Shown one piece after another: positions 60,745 to 64,000 of a stretch of 64,000 bases of DNA. The notes beneath the pieces were generated by a model that saw only the letters and a program-made list of their open reading frames with translations, was not told where the DNA came from and searched no databases. Source of the DNA: Argentina anserina (Eukaryota > Streptophyta > Magnoliopsida > Rosales > Rosaceae); assembly GCF_933775445.1 (NCBI RefSeq), contig NC_065874.1, forward strand, positions 33,178,501-33,242,500. The letters run 5' to 3'. Within the stretch, counting starts at the first letter, position 1, and each line of letters begins with the position of its first letter. The position numbers and the translations under genes are program-made.

Positions 60745-61320
60745 TTCTAGACATTCTACACAACCCTTGGTGCTGTAGCCTGTAGGACAATTAGCCAAAG
60801 GGGAATGATCATCATTAGCCAAACCCCACCACTCCGGGTCGATTATCTTCTTGGATTTCAGTACTGTTCAGTATAGAAGTCGTACTTATACAGTTATACA
60901 CTTCAACATAAAAAGGCAACTCCACCCTCCAAACCAGCAGATAGGATATATAGCTATCAACAGGTATACATTTTCTGTAAACACAGAAGTTGAAGAACTG
61001 CCAACCATGATGAGTTAGTTGCCAGCTCTAGCAGGTGGCATGTCTCATGTTGCTCCTAGGATTATAGGCATAAACATGAGCTAGCTTAATCCACCTTTCG
61101 TGGAAACAAAATTGCAGGAAAGGAACCAAACCGGAACAGGTGCAAGTAAGCCGATGAGGGAGATCAGGTTCATCTCCGGGTAGATGCCTTTCTTGGTGAA
61201 CATTCTCCAAGATGACTCCCCATATCATTGAGGCATTGAAGAACACATCATTACCTGGAAACATGTACATGGACTTCTCTTCGGCAAAATTAATTTGATA
61301 CATCACATATGTCCATGGGG
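60745..61320 (-). pseudogene. OPT last-exon fragment (copy D)
   Basis: Only the equivalent of exon 7 is present. Minus-strand text in several frames matches it: PGNDVFFNASMIWGV near 61230, RWIKLAH near 61090, and the C-terminal DPEWWGLANDDHSPLANCP-like text near 60790-60850. Frames are broken by several indels. The fragment shows that a fourth OPT gene once lay upstream of copy C, or that its last exon was copied. Confidence 0.75.
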
Positions 61321-61504
61321 TTCGCTAAAACTATGGTTAGTAACCGGTCAATTAGGTGATTACTAAATCAAGTGACAACTCTATTCGTACCACTTTCTGT
61401 GATCATTTGTATTGGTATTCGCATTTTATATACAACAATGTTCTACTGACCGTATGAACGAAATTATTATATGCAAAACAATAAAAATGGTCTAAATTGA
61501 TTAA

Positions 61505-61637
61505 TGGGCCGCTTAAAAACTTCGGCCCAACAGGCCCACTTTTCCTCTTCCCCTCTCTCTCTCTCTCTCCTAAAACCCTGAACCCCAAATTTTGCAATTG
61601 CCTCTCTGCAAAACCCTAACTTCAAAGCCAAACCCTA
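61505..61637 (+). promoter_or_regulatory. RPAC1 promoter: three site II motifs plus telo-boxes
   Basis: Site II (TGGGCC/GGCCCA) occurs at 61505-61510, 61524-61529 and 61533-61538. Telo-box sequences follow at 61611-61619 (AAACCCTAA) and 61630-61637 (AAACCCTA), with a CT-rich tract at about 61550-61569. In plants this pair of motifs marks ribosome-biogenesis and translation genes, with TCP factors binding site II. The position, 60-190 bases upstream of the ATG at 61695, is the usual one. Confidence 0.65.
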
Positions 61638-61694
61638 TCAAATCTTCGTCTGAGCTCTTAGAACGCTAATTCCCAGTAGTGAGAAGCCAAAACG

Positions 61695-62666
61695 ATGTCG
61701 TCTGGGAACGATGACACGACCTCAAGCTCAAACTCTGAGCAATCAGATTCTGGAAACGACACACTGAGTTTCATAGAGAACCTCCCAGATGTTCCAATGG
61801 GGCAGCTACCTCCCCACATCGACTTCCAGAGGACACGTGTCGATTGCAAGGCTGATGCTCCCATTCATGTAAAGTTACCTCCTTTATTTGATAACTTTTA
61901 CAGTCTTGGCAGTAACATCCACAGCCCCATTGATGTGTTTGAGTTGAAATTATGTGTTGTAATTGCTTGTTTGATAAGAAAGTTGATTCCTTTTATTTGG
62001 GTTTGGTTTGGTTTTGTTGTTGTTGTTGTTTGTTGTGGTGTTTATTGGGTTTTGGGTTCTTGCAGACTGATACATTTCAGTACTCTGGTGCTTATCAATC
62101 GTTGAAAGTCGATAATAGCCTGTTGGATAGCTTCTCAAGCAACTTTAGAGTTGAGGTGATTCGGCTCGAAAAGAATGAAATGGAGTTTGATATGATTGGG
62201 ATCGATCCGGCTATTGCCAATGCGTTCAGGAGGATCCTCATATCTGAGGTTTGTGTTGTGATTGGTGTCATAATTCACAATAGGTTAATATTGTATAATA
62301 GTTTTGTGAAGAAAAGAGGAGTGTTCTGATTCATTTTTGTATACGATTGCTTTGTTTGGAGTAAATTATATGATCATTGCAAGTAAAGGTAAAAATTATT
62401 CTTTGCTGTATGTAAGTTTTTGTAGAGATCTATGAAGAGTTATGGTCAGTTTTTCCTGTTAAAAGAAATGCTGTTCTTGTCGTTTCAGTTTTGTTTTGTT
62501 TTTAATTGTTGAAGTAGCCTAAGAAGGTTAAATATATCTATATTTATAGCTTCTAGACTACTCTGGCCTTATTTAGAAATCTGTATCTGCTACTCAGTTT
62601 TGCAATAGCTTTAGGATTACTCTTAAGTCTTAAAGTGTGTTATCAAGAAACATTATGGAGTTCAAT

Positions 62667-62700
<34 letters not shown>

Positions 62701-63406
62701 ATGATGATCCTAAATTATTTTTGTTGATGCAAGTGTAGGTTCCGACGATGGCTATTGAAAGAGTTCTTATAGCAAATAATACATCAGTTATCCAAGATGA
62801 AGTCCTTTCCCACAGATTGGGTCTCATTCCAATCAGGGCTGACCCAAGATTATTTGAATTTACAGGTTTGTTTGATATTGCTGTTGTTTCTTATTGAAAA
62901 TGTTTTGTATTATGCTCTTTATGCAATTTTGGTGTGAGTTTTTCTCCTTCATTTTTTTTTCTTTTAGAAAAGGATTCGCCAAATGAAAGGAACACCATTG
63001 TATTTGGGCTCAAAGTAAGGTGTGAAAAACAAGGCAAACGAAAGGGTTTGAAACAGGAGGGGCAAGAACAAGATGGACAAACACGTATCACAGGTATACA
63101 ACTTGTTCTTTATAGGCGACATCAAAGTATACATGACCTCTTATCAGACCAAAAAAAAAAAAGATCTCTGTTTATACATCTTTTGTGGATTAATTTCTTC
63201 ATGTTATGGATATTTTTGTTTCTGAAACAGTGAAGTCAAAAGATTTGGTATGGTTGCCAAATGGGAGTAAATTTGCTTTGGAATCAGAACCAGGAAAAAC
63301 CTACACATCATTTCAGAAAAGCCAGGATACCATGGAAGTATTTTCTACCAATCCAATTGGTCCAACAGATGGAGATATCACAATTGCTAGACTAGGCCCT
63401 GGCCAG
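61695..63406 (+). CDS. RPAC1: RNA polymerases I and III subunit RPAC1 (AC40), 5' part
   Basis: Five exons are in the window: 61695-61868, 62066-62248, 62739-62865, 62968-63093 and 63231-63406, giving 262 codons with consistent phases; the rest lies beyond the window. The text [44 protein letters not shown] region (split by an intron), [19 protein letters not shown] and [17 protein letters not shown] is the alpha-like dimerisation fold of the AC40/RPAC1 subunit, the counterpart of bacterial RpoA and Pol II RPB3. With AC19 it nucleates assembly of Pol I and Pol III in the nucleus. The Ser/Asp-rich N-terminus is typical. The last visible exon ends [10 protein letters not shown]. Confidence 0.92.
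62669..62698. repeat. (AT)n microsatellite in RPAC1 intron 2
   Basis: About 30 bases of AT repeat, 40 bases before the exon 3 acceptor. Confidence 0.9.
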
Positions 63407-64000
63407 GTAACCTTTTAACCTGTTTTAGAGTTCTAGTCATTCCTCAAAACACATATATACCGTTGCCATGTAAAGTAAAGTACTGAAAGCTGCAGCAATT
63501 GACTCCAAATATTGCTTAACTGAATGTGACTGCAAGTACTTCAAAAGAGATCTAGTAGTATGATTTAGAATGTGAATTCTCAAGTGATATGTTGAGTTTT
63601 GATTCTGCAGCTATTGACTCCATTGTTGTTTGACTAATATCTATAAGTGAGGCGAGAACAGTTTGATTAAATGATATATGACAGGCTAGGTTGAACTACT
63701 AGCTCTATTTTTTTAAACTAGTATATAGATGTAGAAGATTAATTCTAGCATCAGCGGTGGAGATTAGGGTGGTAAAGGCTGCTGGTTTAGTAAGAAATGT
63801 CAGGTCCATGGTTAGTTTCCATGTAGTCTGCGGTTAAAACCCCTTCATGTAGCTAGGTAGTTTCTATAGTCTCCTGCATTTAGACATTGGCGGCCGGAGC
63901 CCCCAATTTTGAGCCCAGGTCTATAAAGTCAGTCTGAGGGATTACTGGGTCAGAAATTTTATTGAACTGTTATTTTTTTTTCTTTGAATTGACACTGCCT
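63407..64000 (+). other. RPAC1 intron 5 (incomplete)
   Basis: Starts with a GT donor after GGCCAG. No further exon is recognisable before the window ends. Confidence 0.6.

Noticed and set aside
1..64000. tRNA genes, rRNA genes, CRISPR arrays, bacterial-type operons
   Set aside because: No tRNA B-box with a fitting cloverleaf, no rRNA text and no spaced direct repeats were found; the window is eukaryotic.

Overview
The window is nuclear DNA of a flowering plant. Genes have short GT-AG introns, intergenic DNA is AT-rich with microsatellites and decayed transposons, and the gene families are plant-specific (TIR and NB-ARC-LRR resistance genes, PPR and PPR-DYW proteins, F-box/FBA proteins, GBF-interacting protein, PT-clade OPT transporters). 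The style suggests a eudicot, possibly Rosaceae, but this is an impression and was not tested by any search.

Layout. 1-1140 is the end of a decayed PPR gene. 1.7-21 kb is a young, rearranged defence/F-box cluster. One gene is intact (1732-6627, +): two TIR domains in tandem, joined to an NB-ARC of the coiled-coil (CNL, LDDIW) type and LRRs. An inverted copy (about 16406-12780, -) has lost the whole NB-ARC in one internal deletion. A third copy (10759-8703, -) keeps only linker, second TIR and a stub of the NB exon, with about 1.2 kb inserted in an intron. Two direct copies of a broken F-box gene (11543-12815 and 19837-20925) are interleaved; the first is fused in frame to an NB-ARC P-loop relic. 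Retroelement debris lies between: a 5'-truncated LINE with a 10-bp target duplication, an LTR-like block, a primer-binding-site palindrome and a poly(T)-only micro-insertion.

23-37 kb is ordinary gene space: a Golgi-type nucleotide-sugar transporter-like gene with a GC-AG intron (+), a GBF-interacting protein 1-like gene (-), and a two-RRM glycine-rich hnRNP (+). At 39-46 kb are a third, broken F-box gene, an EMC8/9 subunit gene and an intronless PPR-DYW gene, all on +.

46.7-61.3 kb is an oligopeptide transporter (OPT) cluster on the minus strand: two intact genes (46668-51040 and 54471-57893), a truncated pseudogene between them, and a remote last-exon fragment. The window ends inside RPAC1, the shared subunit of RNA polymerases I and III (+, 61695 onward), whose promoter carries site II and telo-box motifs.

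The intact genes fall into unrelated cellular roles: immunity, Golgi sugar supply, transcription and RNA handling, ER membrane insertion, organelle RNA editing and peptide/metal transport. The most unusual content is the tandem-TIR/CNL chimera and its two reduced derivatives.
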